The translations under genes and the position numbers were made by a program. From Molanna angustata (taxonomy: Eukaryota; Arthropoda; Insecta; Trichoptera; Molannidae): a stretch of 64,000 nucleotides of DNA. The stretch spans positions 1,086,903-1,150,902 of the forward strand of contig OY754990.1 of assembly GCA_963576475.1 (NCBI GenBank). Direction: 5' to 3'. This document shows, one piece after another, positions 44,353 through 55,900 of the stretch (its first letter is position 1; each line of letters starts with the position of its first letter). Below the pieces are notes generated by a model. The model was not told the DNA's origin, did no database searches, and saw nothing but the letters and a program-made list of their open reading frames with translations.

Positions 44353-45363
44353 ATGTTATACGATAAAATGAACATCATGGACAAAGAAAATACAGAACAA
44401 TCGTCACAAGACCAAGCAACCGAAATTTATTCAACAAACATCAAATTGCCAAGCGTATGGAGACATCAGATACAATTATGGTTTTTCACCATAGAAGCCC
44501 AATTTTCAAACGCAAGAATAACTAAGGATGAATCCAAATATAATCATGTATTAGCCGCATTAGATCCAGAAACCATGTCATGCGTCGCTGACGTCATACA
44601 ATTTCCGCCAAGTATGGATAAATACAAAAACCTCAAACTCACACTTCTGAACCGTCTACAAGAGTCTGAAGAGAGAAGACTCACCCAATTACTCCATGGA
44701 ATACAATTAGGAGACAAGACACCATCAGAACTATTGCGAAGGATGAAAAGCCTAGCTGGACCAACATTAAATAACAACACGTTAATTACAAGATTATGGA
44801 TAGAACGACTACCTCATCGTATACAAGAAATAATTTCAGCCATTAATACAGATGACGTCACCGTACTAGCCACAACAGCAGACAGAATAATGGAAGTCAA
44901 CAGTAGAACTGACGTTCAAGCAGTAAACCTACCATCAACTTCTTCATTGAGCAACACAGCAACAAGCGACCAAAGCACAGTAAACCTACTTTGTACAATG
45001 CAGCAACAAATACAAATGCTAACCGACAAAATAATGGGACTTGAAATTCAACAGAGGCAATCAAGACCATCCTACAGAAATAATCAACGCGACCATTCAA
45101 GATCAAGATCCACAAGCCCAAATAGATATCAAAAATATAATAATAATTATAATCGGCAAAACAAACGCAATTTTAAATACAATTATAATAACAATAACTT
45201 CCAACAAATGTCAAATAATAATAATAATAACAACTATCAGCAAATGCGTAATAATAATAACGATAACGTCAAGCCGCTGGATATATGTATACCACATCAA
45301 AAATATGGAAGTCAAGCAAAATACTGTCGACAGCCTTGCACCTATAACCATCCGGAAAACTAA
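44353..45363 (+). CDS. Element B gag
   Basis: 336 residues, intact; it would form the virus-like particle. The N-terminal half has the conserved LPSVWRHQIQLWFFTIEAQF segment typical of arthropod Ty3-type gag proteins. The centre predicts a helical capsid region, followed by a basic Arg/Ser stretch and an Asn-rich run (about residues 265-315). The C-terminus has Cys/His spacing (CIPHQKYGSQAKYCRQPC) in place of a classical CCHC knuckle. An internal ATG at codon 6 or 9 is an alternative start. It is followed by pol in the -1 frame. Confidence 0.88.
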   Translation: MLYDKMNIMDKENTEQSSQDQATEIYSTNIKLPSVWRHQIQLWFFTIEAQFSNARITKDESKYNHVLAALDPETMSCVADVIQFPPSMDKYKNLKLTLLNRLQESEERRLTQLLHGIQLGDKTPSELLRRMKSLAGPTLNNNTLITRLWIERLPHRIQEIISAINTDDVTVLATTADRIMEVNSRTDVQAVNLPSTSSLSNTATSDQSTVNLLCTMQQQIQMLTDKIMGLEIQQRQSRPSYRNNQRDHSRSRSTSPNRYQKYNNNYNRQNKRNFKYNYNNNNFQQMSNNNNNNNYQQMRNNNNDNVKPLDICIPHQKYGSQAKYCRQPCTYNHPEN

Positions 45364-45365
45364 AA

Positions 45366-47816
45366 ATGCGACAGGTGTGTGAGACAACACCGTCGCAAAT
45401 GAAGCATCGTCTCTTTCTACCAGATATAATCACGGGCGTGCAATACCTTATCGACACAGGAGCCGAAATAAGCATCATACCAAGATACCTAAAAAACGAC
45501 AAGGCAACCATCGCTACAGACAGTATCATCACTCCTATTTACGCAGCAAATGGAACAATAATACCTTCATATGGACACCGAATTATCAACTTAAATCTCG
45601 GATTACGCCGGAATCACAAATGGAAATTTATAGTCGCCGACGTAACCAAGCCGATCATAGGGGCAGATTTCTTAACCAATTATGATATATTGGTGGACTT
45701 AAAAAGAAAATTACTCATTGATAAAAAAACAGGGTTGACAAGCAAAGGAACCGTCTATAGAACAAGTGTTATAGACATAGCAACAGTACAGTCAACATCA
45801 AAATTCCAAAAAATTATACGAAAATACCCAAGTTTAACAAGAGCAGATATGGCACAAAAAGGATCAAAAACAAATATTACTCATCACATTCAAACCAGAG
45901 GACCACCCGTCACAACCAAAATGAGAAGGCTCAACCCATTACAATTAGAAATAGCAAAAAAGGAATTCGCATATATGATCGAACAGGGAATATGTCGCCC
46001 TTCGAAAAGCAATTGGTCAAGCCCTTTGCATATGGTAAAAAAGCCAGATGGAAATTATAGAATGTGTGGAGATTACCGACGCCTAAATTCAATAACAAAA
46101 CCGGACAAGTACCCGATTCCACAACTTCAAGACTTCTCACATAAACTACACGATGCAAAAATATTCACTAAAATAGACCTCTCAAGAGCATATAACCAAA
46201 TAAACATGGAAGAAGAAGACATCCAAAAAACCGCCCTACTAACGCCATTTGGACTGTATGAATTCACGAAAATGCCACCAGGACTGTCCAACGCCGCACA
46301 AACATTTCAACGACATCTACATAACATAACAAGGGACCTAGAATACGTCTTCACGTACATTGATGACATTCTGGTCGCCTCCAGAAACATAAACGAGCAT
46401 GAGAAGCATCTCGACAAACTTTTCGAAAGATTATCCGAAAACGGATTAATTATCAACCAGGATAAATGCAAATTCGGCGTAGAAGAAGTACACTTTTTGG
46501 GTTACCGAATCAACAAAAACGGAAGTACACCAATACCAGAAAAAGTGGAAGCAATAATAAAAATTGAACCCCCAAAGGACGCAAAAGGACTCCGACGTTT
46601 CATGGGCATGCTAAATTTTTATAGAAAATTTTTGCCAAACGCAGCCGAAACGCAAAAAATATTATTCGACCAATTAAAAGGGTACACCAAAAATGATAAA
46701 AGAAAACTACAATGGACAACTGAATTAAAAAAAGCGTTCGACAAATGTAAGCAAGATTTGACACAAGCCGCACTACTCGTACACATAAACTCCTCGGCAG
46801 AGATAGCAATAATGGTCGACGCATCAGATCACGCCATGGGCGCAGCACTTCAACAAAAAACGGATAACAGCTGGCAACCTATATCATTTTTCTCCAGAAA
46901 ATTTAATAGCGCACAAGAAAAGTACAGTACGTATGACCGAGAACTCACCGCCATCTACGAGGCGATTAAATATTTCAGACCACAAATAGAAGGAAGAAAC
47001 TTTGTAATAATCACCGACCACAAACCGTTAATTTTCGCCTTTAATAAAATCAAGCTCAACTCTCCTAGACAAGAAAGACAGCTGGATTATATAAGTCAAT
47101 TCACCACGCGCATCAAACACATATCAGGCGAAGAAAACATAGTCGCAGATACTCTATCAAGAATCGAAGAGATAGAAATAACATCAAACATCGACTATAT
47201 TAAAATGGCAAGAGAACAACTCACAGACAAAGAGCTCAAGAAAATGCAGGAAAATTCATCTCTATCACTAAAGAAAATCTCAATACCTAACACTAACAAA
47301 ATGTTATGGTGTGACATCTCAACCAACACGTTACGACCATATGTACCAAACACAATGCGAGAAGAAGTAATACTATCAGTACATAAATTAAGTCACCCCG
47401 GAGTAAAAACAACAGCAAAGTTATTAAAACATAAATATATTTGGCCCAACATTGACAAAACAGTAAAAAATGTCGTGAACAACTGCATCGAATGCCAAAC
47501 TTCGAAAATTCATCGCCACACTGTAACACCTTTGAAACAATACAAACAAGTATCATTGGACAGACTCAAACCAGCATTCTTCCTGAACGAGAACACAGAC
47601 TACGGCGTAGAACCAAGCAGTAGACACACCACCTCTACAGAACAGAGATGGACGTCCACGCCACAGACGCACCAAGCCACTACTTCAGATGACACTTCAG
47701 ATGACACTTCAGATGACACTCCAGATGCCACCCCAGAACGGCAACCACATACAACCACTAGAGCCGGAAGACGAGTATATTTCCCGGAGCGATTCACCAG
47801 CTACAAATATTTCTAA
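45366..47816 (+). CDS. Element B pol: protease, RT, RNase H, integrase with core deleted
   Basis: 816 codons with no stop. The aspartic protease active site is YLIDTGAEISIIP near residue 30. RT motifs are MCGDYRRLNSI, MPPGLSNAAQTFQ and catalytic TYIDDILVAS (near 330). RNase H has IMVDASDHAMGAAL and ITDHKPLIFAF. The integrase zinc domain (HKLSHPGVKTTAKLLKHKYI then NNCIECQTSK) is present. Just after it, near 47545, the frame jumps to VSLDRLKPAFFL, the usual end of gypsy integrases. The DDE catalytic core is missing with the frame preserved. An acidic SDDT repeat follows. Frame is -1 to gag, so ribosomal frameshifting is likely; the ATG at 45366 may not be used. Confidence 0.9.
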   Translation: MRQVCETTPSQMKHRLFLPDIITGVQYLIDTGAEISIIPRYLKNDKATIATDSIITPIYAANGTIIPSYGHRIINLNLGLRRNHKWKFIVADVTKPIIGADFLTNYDILVDLKRKLLIDKKTGLTSKGTVYRTSVIDIATVQSTSKFQKIIRKYPSLTRADMAQKGSKTNITHHIQTRGPPVTTKMRRLNPLQLEIAKKEFAYMIEQGICRPSKSNWSSPLHMVKKPDGNYRMCGDYRRLNSITKPDKYPIPQLQDFSHKLHDAKIFTKIDLSRAYNQINMEEEDIQKTALLTPFGLYEFTKMPPGLSNAAQTFQRHLHNITRDLEYVFTYIDDILVASRNINEHEKHLDKLFERLSENGLIINQDKCKFGVEEVHFLGYRINKNGSTPIPEKVEAIIKIEPPKDAKGLRRFMGMLNFYRKFLPNAAETQKILFDQLKGYTKNDKRKLQWTTELKKAFDKCKQDLTQAALLVHINSSAEIAIMVDASDHAMGAALQQKTDNSWQPISFFSRKFNSAQEKYSTYDRELTAIYEAIKYFRPQIEGRNFVIITDHKPLIFAFNKIKLNSPRQERQLDYISQFTTRIKHISGEENIVADTLSRIEEIEITSNIDYIKMAREQLTDKELKKMQENSSLSLKKISIPNTNKMLWCDISTNTLRPYVPNTMREEVILSVHKLSHPGVKTTAKLLKHKYIWPNIDKTVKNVVNNCIECQTSKIHRHTVTPLKQYKQVSLDRLKPAFFLNENTDYGVEPSSRHTTSTEQRWTSTPQTHQATTSDDTSDDTSDDTPDATPERQPHTTTRAGRRVYFPERFTSYKYF

Positions 47817-48203
47817 GCTGAGTAATTTTTAATCATTTTTATAACCTGAATAATTTCTATTTTTAATTTTTGTATAATTGTAATATGTATTCAATATAGA
47901 TAAAAAATTTGGTCAATATGCAACTAATATTTGAATATAAAATCTTACAAAATTCCAACTTGACCAAATCAAAATAAGAAAATGCTGTATACTAAGAAAA
48001 TGCTGTATAGAAATGTAAATTTAATTGTAATTTTATCTTCTTGTTCAAATTACAGTACATGTAAAAAAGTACATTGAACAAGTTAATATAAACAATATAA
48101 AATTCTTTGTATTTAAAAAAAAACATATGTCATTGTTACAGACAATCAGAGAAAATGCTGAGGAACGGACCAGGGTGGCGCTATCCAGCTGGCAGGGGGG
48201 TGA
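47817..48203 (+). other. Element B 3' untranslated region and polypurine tract
   Basis: AT-rich, no ORF. The polypurine tract GGCAGGGGGGTGA (48191-48203) ends at the first base of the 3' LTR. Confidence 0.75.
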
Positions 48204-50422
48204 TGTAGCGGGTGCAACCAGCCGAGTTGACCACCCACTTCAAGGAGTAGGGGGACGTCAGCCGGCTATTTAAGATCCTGCACATCACGTTCCCGTGGTT
48301 CAGTTTAACCAAGGCCAGCGGTAGATCGTCACTCTGCTCGACTCACATTTCGATTCCGCGCATTCATCGATCTATTTTATTTAAATTATTTAATAGTCAA
48401 TTATTGAAGTATATACCAATCTTGAATTATAATTAGAGTCAAACTATCAAATAAACACGTAAGTCAAATTCAAACTATTTTAATACCTGTCTGTAATATC
48501 AATTAATTTATATTTCATATGATAAATTTATAAATGTTTTATGGTGTGGCGTGGGTACCTCATTCTGCTGTGTAACGTTCTTTAATTAGCTTGCAACTAA
48601 TTACCGAGTTACGCACGGCAGGATCGAGTACACACGCGACATCATTTCGCGTTGGATTTGGGGAACAGGCGACAGGTTATCACCTAGTGCCTTTCTAGAC
48701 CGGAGCACCCTTCTGTAAATAAATAAATTAACATTAAAATCCAATTCCCAACCTAGCGCGAAAACTGGTGACCACCGAGCGTGCAGAACAGGTATATTTG
48801 TTGTGTAAAGATAATATTTGTAAAATAGTGTGTAAAACTGGTAAAGCCCCATCTCTGTTGCAATTTTGTCGATTTAAATTTATATTGAGCACATGACATC
48901 AAATTTGTGATAATAATTTTTTTTGTGTAACAAACGATAATCTGTTATCAGGAACAAATTATAATATTCGTTCAATAACAATTATCTAGTCACCTTGCAC
49001 ATTCTAAACTCATACGACAGAGATTAAAATTTTATTGAATAATAATTATTTCGGTTATTGGACCTGGTTAGACTGAACCCTACGCAGTAAAACATACGCA
49101 GTAATAGTATGTTATCCCTAATTGTTATAAACCATTAAAAAAAACACATTTATAACGTAATTATAAGTATTATAATTAGTTATATTGTCGTATTCAAAAC
49201 TAAAATATCGAAACTGGTATTGAATAAATATATGCTAAATAAATACCTACCAAAAATTGAAAAATATTTCCCTATGTTAATTGTAAAAATATATAATAAT
49301 GTGTATTTTTTTTTTTTTTCATGAGCTAATACTACGCTAAAACGGACCAAAAAAACTACCAAACGGAGGTAAAATAACGGAAGGAATACCAAAAAAACTA
49401 AAGGAGATTTAAAAAAGATAAAAATATAAAAATAAAGAACCTAAAGAAGCATGTATTATGCGCAAAAACAGCACGCATAAAAAGATAAGTAAAAACCACA
49501 TTTTATTATTTAAAAAAGCCAAAGTAAATTCATTTGCAGTAACATAAAATCATTGCAGAAATAAAAATAAAATATCTATCTAAAAATTCACGTAAAATCC
49601 TTATTTTTAAATACCTACAAGACAAATTATTAACCTGTAAAGTAAATACGTAGGTAAATAAATTTTAGTATTATTGCTTAAAAATAACGCATAAATGTTA
49701 CACGGAATGTAAAATAAAATTATTGTCTAAAAAATGTCACAAAAAAACTTGTTTACCATGACGCGCACATTTTTATCGCGATAATAAAAACATGTAACAA
49801 AATTAACCAAAAATATTATATTTAATATTATTTTGCGGTAGTAAAAATATATCCAAAAAAAAATATCCTGTAAAAAATTACAATAATAATATCTTCCCGA
49901 ACATCAATCGGAATACATTATCTGATACCTACTTATGAAATAGGTAGAATTCTATAGTGTAAATTTAAAATATGTAACCGAGGTAATAATAATAAAAATA
50001 TTCTCCACGAAAAAAATCACGAAATCGAAGCTCGAAACGAAACATTAAAAATATTCGAAGTACATACAATAATCATATTCCATTGAGCGTACAGTGCCGT
50101 GCACATTTGAAACAAAAAATAAGAAAGATAATAAATGTAAATGTAACAAAAATATTTATTTTAAAATAAAATAGAAATATTATATCGAATAATAATAAAG
50201 TACGAACGCAGTCATATTAACAAAAGTATAAAAAAACGAATATTAAATACGAAATCATAACATAATTTAATAATCTATAGAAATATCGAGTAAACATCAT
50301 CGAAAAATATATTCCACTCCGCGATACTGTACACCGAGACAATACCGGGTACGTAGGCGTAAATACGAAATACCAAAATCTAACACCGCGACGAATCACG
50401 CATGAATCTAGGACTATTCGCC
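48204..50422 (+). repeat. Element B 3' LTR
   Basis: 2219 bp, collinear with 41580-43790 apart from an 8-bp duplication-type indel near 49424. Confidence 0.85.
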
Positions 50423-50505
50423 CCTTCTATTGTTGTCGTTTCCAGTAATCGTGCGGTGGTGGTCTATTGTCATTGGGTCTGGCTGGTCGCGTTGACCACT
50501 CCCAC

Positions 50506-51471
50506 TTAACGTCGGCGTGTCGCCTGAGCGTGGTTGGTTCCGCCCAGGCGGGAGGCGTTTCCCGCTCTAAAGGGTTGATAGGTAGGTCTGGGTCCGTTAT
50601 TGTTATGTCTATTCCAATCGTGGTTCGACCTCCCCGCGGGCCGCTGTCCATTTGGTACATAGTTTCGTCCGCCGCCATTTTGTCGCAAGTCGGCGCGATG
50701 GTCGCCTTCAATATACCTCTCTGGCTCCGATTGGAAGCCATTTTGACGATGTTGATGCTGCACTGACGGCATGTTCCACTGAACCCGTGTAGTGTTTGTA
50801 TATAAAGGTTGCCGTGGGAAGTCTAGTCCCGAAACTCGACTCCGCAGAGTGTCCATCGTATAGGGTCCGAAGGTCAGACCCACTTCTAGAAGTTCGCTGT
50901 ACCTCGGGTGCATCAGGCCGATGAGATCCTGACAGATCTCGTTGATCTCTCCCTTCGGAAATAGTCTCCTGTATATTACATTTTTCCTCTGCAGGAAACA
51001 AATACCACTTTCGCCCTCTCGCTGTCGATCTCCATACAGGCTTACCAGCAGCGAGGCACGAGCTGCCTCTGTTCCATATCTGGACCGAAGAACGTTGCAG
51101 AAGTCCGCCCATCCCCAGCGTCCTTGCAAGTGAGGCCTCCACCAGTTCTTTGCTTCGCCTCTTAACCTCTGCGCTGCTCTCTCCACCTGCACGGCCGGGC
51201 TACAGTGTACAGCCTTGAAATGCGCTTCACAAGCGCGTATGAATTGTTCAGGGTCTTCTTCGGCTAGACCGCTGAAGGTATCTTCCAAGACACGTGGTAC
51301 GCATGCCCGCTCCCAAGTCCCAGACGGGGCCAAGGCGGCTCTCGCGGGCGAGCTATAATTTTGGCCTGCCTCTGCCTCTTCTTCGATCGGCATTGGTATA
51401 ACCGGACTATTTTCTGCCGAACTCTCCATGTCTGACGCACTATTTCCTCTCAACCGTCGCATATCTGTCAC
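50506..51471 (-). CDS. Element A gag
   Basis: 321 residues starting MTDMRRLRGNSASDMESS. The capsid-like region includes FIRACEAHFKAVHCSPAVQV and RLRGEAKNWWRPHLQGRW, then FCNVLRSRYG, a retrotransposon-gag signature. The C-terminal part is Asn/Arg-rich (HRQNGFQSEPERY, QRPAGRSNHDWNRHNNNGPR). No CCHC knuckle is seen before the stop. A second frame stays open to about 50427, where element B begins, so the gag 3' end is probably truncated or shifted. Orientation and position agree with pol at 41579-38132. Confidence 0.82.
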   Translation of the reverse strand: MTDMRRLRGNSASDMESSAENSPVIPMPIEEEAEAGQNYSSPARAALAPSGTWERACVPRVLEDTFSGLAEEDPEQFIRACEAHFKAVHCSPAVQVERAAQRLRGEAKNWWRPHLQGRWGWADFCNVLRSRYGTEAARASLLVSLYGDRQREGESGICFLQRKNVIYRRLFPKGEINEICQDLIGLMHPRYSELLEVGLTFGPYTMDTLRSRVSGLDFPRQPLYTNTTRVQWNMPSVQHQHRQNGFQSEPERYIEGDHRADLRQNGGGRNYVPNGQRPAGRSNHDWNRHNNNGPRPTYQPFRAGNASRLGGTNHAQATRRR

Positions 51472-52905
51472 TATCTCTATTCTCCTCTTAATATTTCGGT
51501 GTCCCGACTGCGTGACTGTTTAAGTAACCGCCCTTGAGACGACTTTATCCGGTAACCGGCGCGGTGATCTCTTATTCAGTATTATCAAAAAAACATCGGT
51601 CAAAGTTCCTAATTGAAAGAAAAAAAGTGATTTTCAAAGTTCCTAATTGAAAGAAAAAAAATTTTTTTTTTTATAATCACTATCGACCTTAAACGGTCTT
51701 TATCTATCTCCGTACGTAAAATAATTTATCCGTAATTGGACTACTTATACCTAAAACCATCAAATATTAATTTTATGTAACTCACCGCTAATGAGTCTAG
51801 AGTAGCAATCCTCTTCCGTATACATACAATCAAATTTATATAAAAATTATATCCGTAACAGTTATATTCGTAAATGTATTAAAATATATTTGTACCTATC
51901 ATTTTTTTTCTTTGGTAAATATATTCATAACCTTTTTGGTTTATTATCCTACCCCTAAGGAGAGACGAATATTTCTTCCTAAGCGAGTATTATGCTTCCC
52001 AAACGAAATTAGTCTATAATATTAATTTACCCAACTCACCACTAACGATATTAATCTCGATTGAAAATAGCTATACCTACGAGAACAAAAAAAATCGAGA
52101 ACAAAAATTATCTATCTCCCCACTACTGAGGACAAAATCCTGTTTCGTAATTAGCAGTTATCCTTATTATTAGCAGAAAAAACGTAATACTCCCCAAAAA
52201 AATATTATAACGGCCTAATTATTCATTGCCAAGCGAGTTTCCCTATCTACTCATCGAGACGCTTATTATATAAAAAATAATTATTCCCGTCGTCCAAGCG
52301 ATTTCTTACTGATGTATGTACCTACTCTATCAATTCAGATACCTATAGTCGATCAGTCAATTACCTACTAATTAAAACGTTACGAGTGTCGATGATAAAA
52401 ATTTAACTACCAAATACAAAAATTATAAGGTCACCAGCTTCGGTGATTAGTCAAATGATATAAGGATCACCAGATTCGGTGGTTCAAGACATACAAATAA
52501 AAATATTACCTACCAAAATTGTAAAGTAATAGGTAAAAACTAGTGTTGGGTAATTGTTAAGATATTAATATTTCTTTCTCTATCTCTCCCCCACAAACCT
52601 TCTGAAGCCTCGAGTTATTTTATCCTAAATTCGTGGGTACGTGTTTTTTTTCTTAGCAATTATTTTCGTAAGTGAACAAACTTAAGTTTCATTCGACTTA
52701 ATCCGCGGAAGGTATTTTTCGATTAATATCTGGTTGGATTATTAATGGGATTCCAACTGGAATCTCTATTTTCCAATAAGAAAATCAAAAATCGCGAATT
52801 TTCAACGATTAATTATAGTTTTTTTAATAACGATTAATTTCTTTGTTTTATTAGATATAATTCGCGGAGAAGTCGCTTAAACTGCCTTCAACGTTGGGCG
52901 CCATT
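51472..52905 (-). other. Element A 5' leader
   Basis: About 1.4 kb between the 5' LTR and gag. It begins on the minus strand with the primer-binding site TGGCGCCCAACG (about 52892-52903). A direct repeat of TCAAAGTTCCTAATTGAAAG lies at about 51600-51655. No ORF. Confidence 0.7.
52892..52903 (-). promoter_or_regulatory. Element A primer-binding site
   Basis: TGGCGCCCAACG, two bases after the 5' LTR on the minus strand, the usual tRNA-primer position of gypsy-type elements. Confidence 0.8.
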
Positions 52906-55900
52906 TAATACACCGGGGGGAGTTTAAAAGATGCAAAGTGGGAAGGTCGGAAGGTGTTGCGAGGTTGTTGATAATTATTTAAATATTATTTGAGAGTGAA
53001 AGTTGGGTATTGGTTTTGTCGGGAACTATTTTCTTATTCAGTGCTCACACTGAGGTGGCACTAGAGTATCGGCACAGCCGATTTCGACGACTTGCTAGGC
53101 TCAGGGCGGTGGCCGCCCTTCGCCGCCCGCTAGTTGGTTTGCCCGGCCAGCTATAGGGTGCAAGCCGGCGCTGTGATTCCTCCCCGGGAATTAAAACTTA
53201 AATTAAACCTTAAAATTACCTAATTACTAACTATAATTAAAACAGGCTTCAGATTGGGATTGTATATGAGAGAGAAGAAAAAAAAAATCAATTCAGTTAA
53301 CTAAAATTTACTAGCATCTAGGCACACAACGACATTACAAGCTAAAGAGACAATGTTATCTAAATGCTAGGACTTATACTAAGATCTTAATGTATACTTA
53401 AAACTATGTGTGTGCACACAACAAAACACGAAGGGAGTCTTTGAAAAAAAAAAAAACGTTGAAAACGTCGAAGTGTGAAGAAACGAAAATGAGAACAGGG
53501 CGGTATTGGCCTCCTGTGAGGCGATGGTTGGTGATCCTCGTGGGCGGCCTCTCCAGAGGCGGCGATAATGATCCTCGAATTGCCTCCTATCACAGAGGCG
53601 GCGTGGATGTCTCCTGGGCAGGGCCTCTTTTCCAAAAGAGGCGCTTGCCGTTGTCTTCTTGGCAGGGCGGGAAAAATGGCCCTTCAATTGAGTGGAGTAT
53701 AATGGACTCAGTGGACATACAAAATAATGTGAAATAAAACCTGGTAGGTTGGCCTCTCTCCGTCCGCGGGACCTCGCCAGAGCGAGTCTGTAGTAGACCG
53801 TAACGACCGCGTATGCCCTGATATAAATTTTTAATGTCTGAGATGGGCTCCTTTCTTGCTGGTCTGATTCACTGGTTTATAGTACAAGTACTTTGTAAAA
53901 ATTTATCTGTTATACGTCAACGACGGTTGGGTAGAATCGATGGTACTTGGTCTAGCTGGCGAGACCCGCGAACAAGAGAAGGAAGACTGTTACTGTTGCG
54001 ATGACGAAATCGGAATGCTCCAGATCATCCCGTGCGGTCGCTAATATTGACCGGCGGTATTCGTCCCGCCAGCTCCTTCCCCCTAGTTCCCCGGCTGTCC
54101 CTGTGTTCCCGTACGGACGCACTGATTTTTCGCGCCAAAGTTCACGCACTATGTTTTCTTTCTTTGATTTTTCATTACACATGCACTTTCTTTTTCTTAA
54201 TTTTTTTGTTACACACACTTTTCTTTTCGTATCTTAATCTTTGTCACCTTTTCTTTTCTTTATCTTATCTTAATTTTATACATAGGTATACAAGTTACCT
54301 GTTTTCGTCTTAATTTTATACATATATTTCTTTCTTCTTATTACCTTAATTTTATACAATGTACCTTCTTATGTACTAGTTACATGATAAGAGCAACATA
54401 GAATTATGAGACCTCTATACAGTAATGTGTGCTTATAGGTAGGTATTTCCAACCCTGCTTAACTATTACCCAACACACAAAATTAGTTTAACAATGATAT
54501 GTTTTTAGGAATCTGACATTATGGCACAATTTCATTCTCCTTACAGTCGCTTTGTTTCTGTCAATTATATCGATAGCATCATTATTTTATTTCTTTCTTT
54601 TCACCCTATCAATAATAACTACGTTTTATAACTATAGTTTCCCGTAGTTACATTTTATTTTTATTATAAAAAAACTCATTCGCATTCTATTGCTGAGCAG
54701 GGAATGATCATCGTAAAAAAATGGCTAGATAATAATTTACTGACATTAAATATCGGAAAAACCAAATATATGACATTTAGCATAGATAATCGACAACAAC
54801 CTGAGGAGTCCTCTTCATCTATTACTATCCATAATAACTGTGATTTGCCTTTAAACTGCTCCTGCCCCAAACTACTTAGAGTTAGTAGTTATAAATATCT
54901 TGGCATAACAATTGACAGAAATCTTCGATGGACAACACATGTGGAGATAACTGCGAAAAAAATTCGCCAACTGATATATGTTTTTAGGAATATAAGAGAA
55001 ATTTTCGACCTAAATACGTTAAAAGTGTTGTATTATGCTCTTGGACAAACGTCAGTCTCTTATGGGATTATAGGTTGGGGTGGTTTAGCTAAGACCAACC
55101 TATTTCCCATCTCAACCGCGCAAAAATCACTACTCCGGGTCATTTGTCGAAAACCTTTCAGATATCCATCAAATCAGCTTTTTTCGGAATTCAAGGTCTT
55201 TGATGTTAGACAACTCTATATTAGAACAATAGTCATTCAACTACATAAAAACCCAGCAATATATAAACCACAATACACCCTTACTTTTAATACAAGAAAT
55301 AGACATTTGCTGCAACCGACTCATACACAGACTACTTTTGCCCAGAGACACTACACATTTTTAGCACCCAGAATATATAATATGGTTATGTCTGATATCT
55401 TGGACTTAGTACAGCCGAGTGGGCATAATTTTGGAAAGCTGGTTACTGATTGGTTGATTCGGAGAGGGAGGGAAGAGTCAGAGAGAGACTTGACGTTTGT
55501 CCTAAGATAATTTTAATATAATTTACAATCAAAATCTTTTTCATACACCCTTTTACACATATCCACACATGCAAACACATCCTCACATTAACGAAAACAC
55601 AAAGACACCTAATAATTTTTTCATATACCTACAATTGTATTTTATATGTACTTTTTTATATATTTTTATGACTTAAAATGAATACTTTTGTACTTTATTA
55701 TTTGTATTTTTTATATTTTTTTGTGCCTTAGATGTTAAGAATTCACGTAGCTGAAATTTATGCTTACTTATTGCCTAGTATTACCTCAGAACAGGCTTTG
55801 CCTAGTGAGGTAATAAATTCCATTTATATATTTCATGAACAATATTTTATATTTTATTTTATATTGTATTATGGAAATTAATAAATAAAAAAAAAAAAAA

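Larger units (their letters stand above)
41580..50422 (+). mobile_element. Gypsy-type LTR retrotransposon (element B) nested in element A
   Basis: LTRs 41580-43790 and 48204-50422 start TGTAGCGGGTGC and appear identical except for one 8-bp indel (near 49424). Between them are a leader, gag, pol and a GGCAGGGGGGTGA polypurine tract directly before the 3' LTR. It lies in opposite orientation to element A, between A's gag and pol. I see no target duplication at the outer edges, and part of A is missing at the site. Confidence 0.88.
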
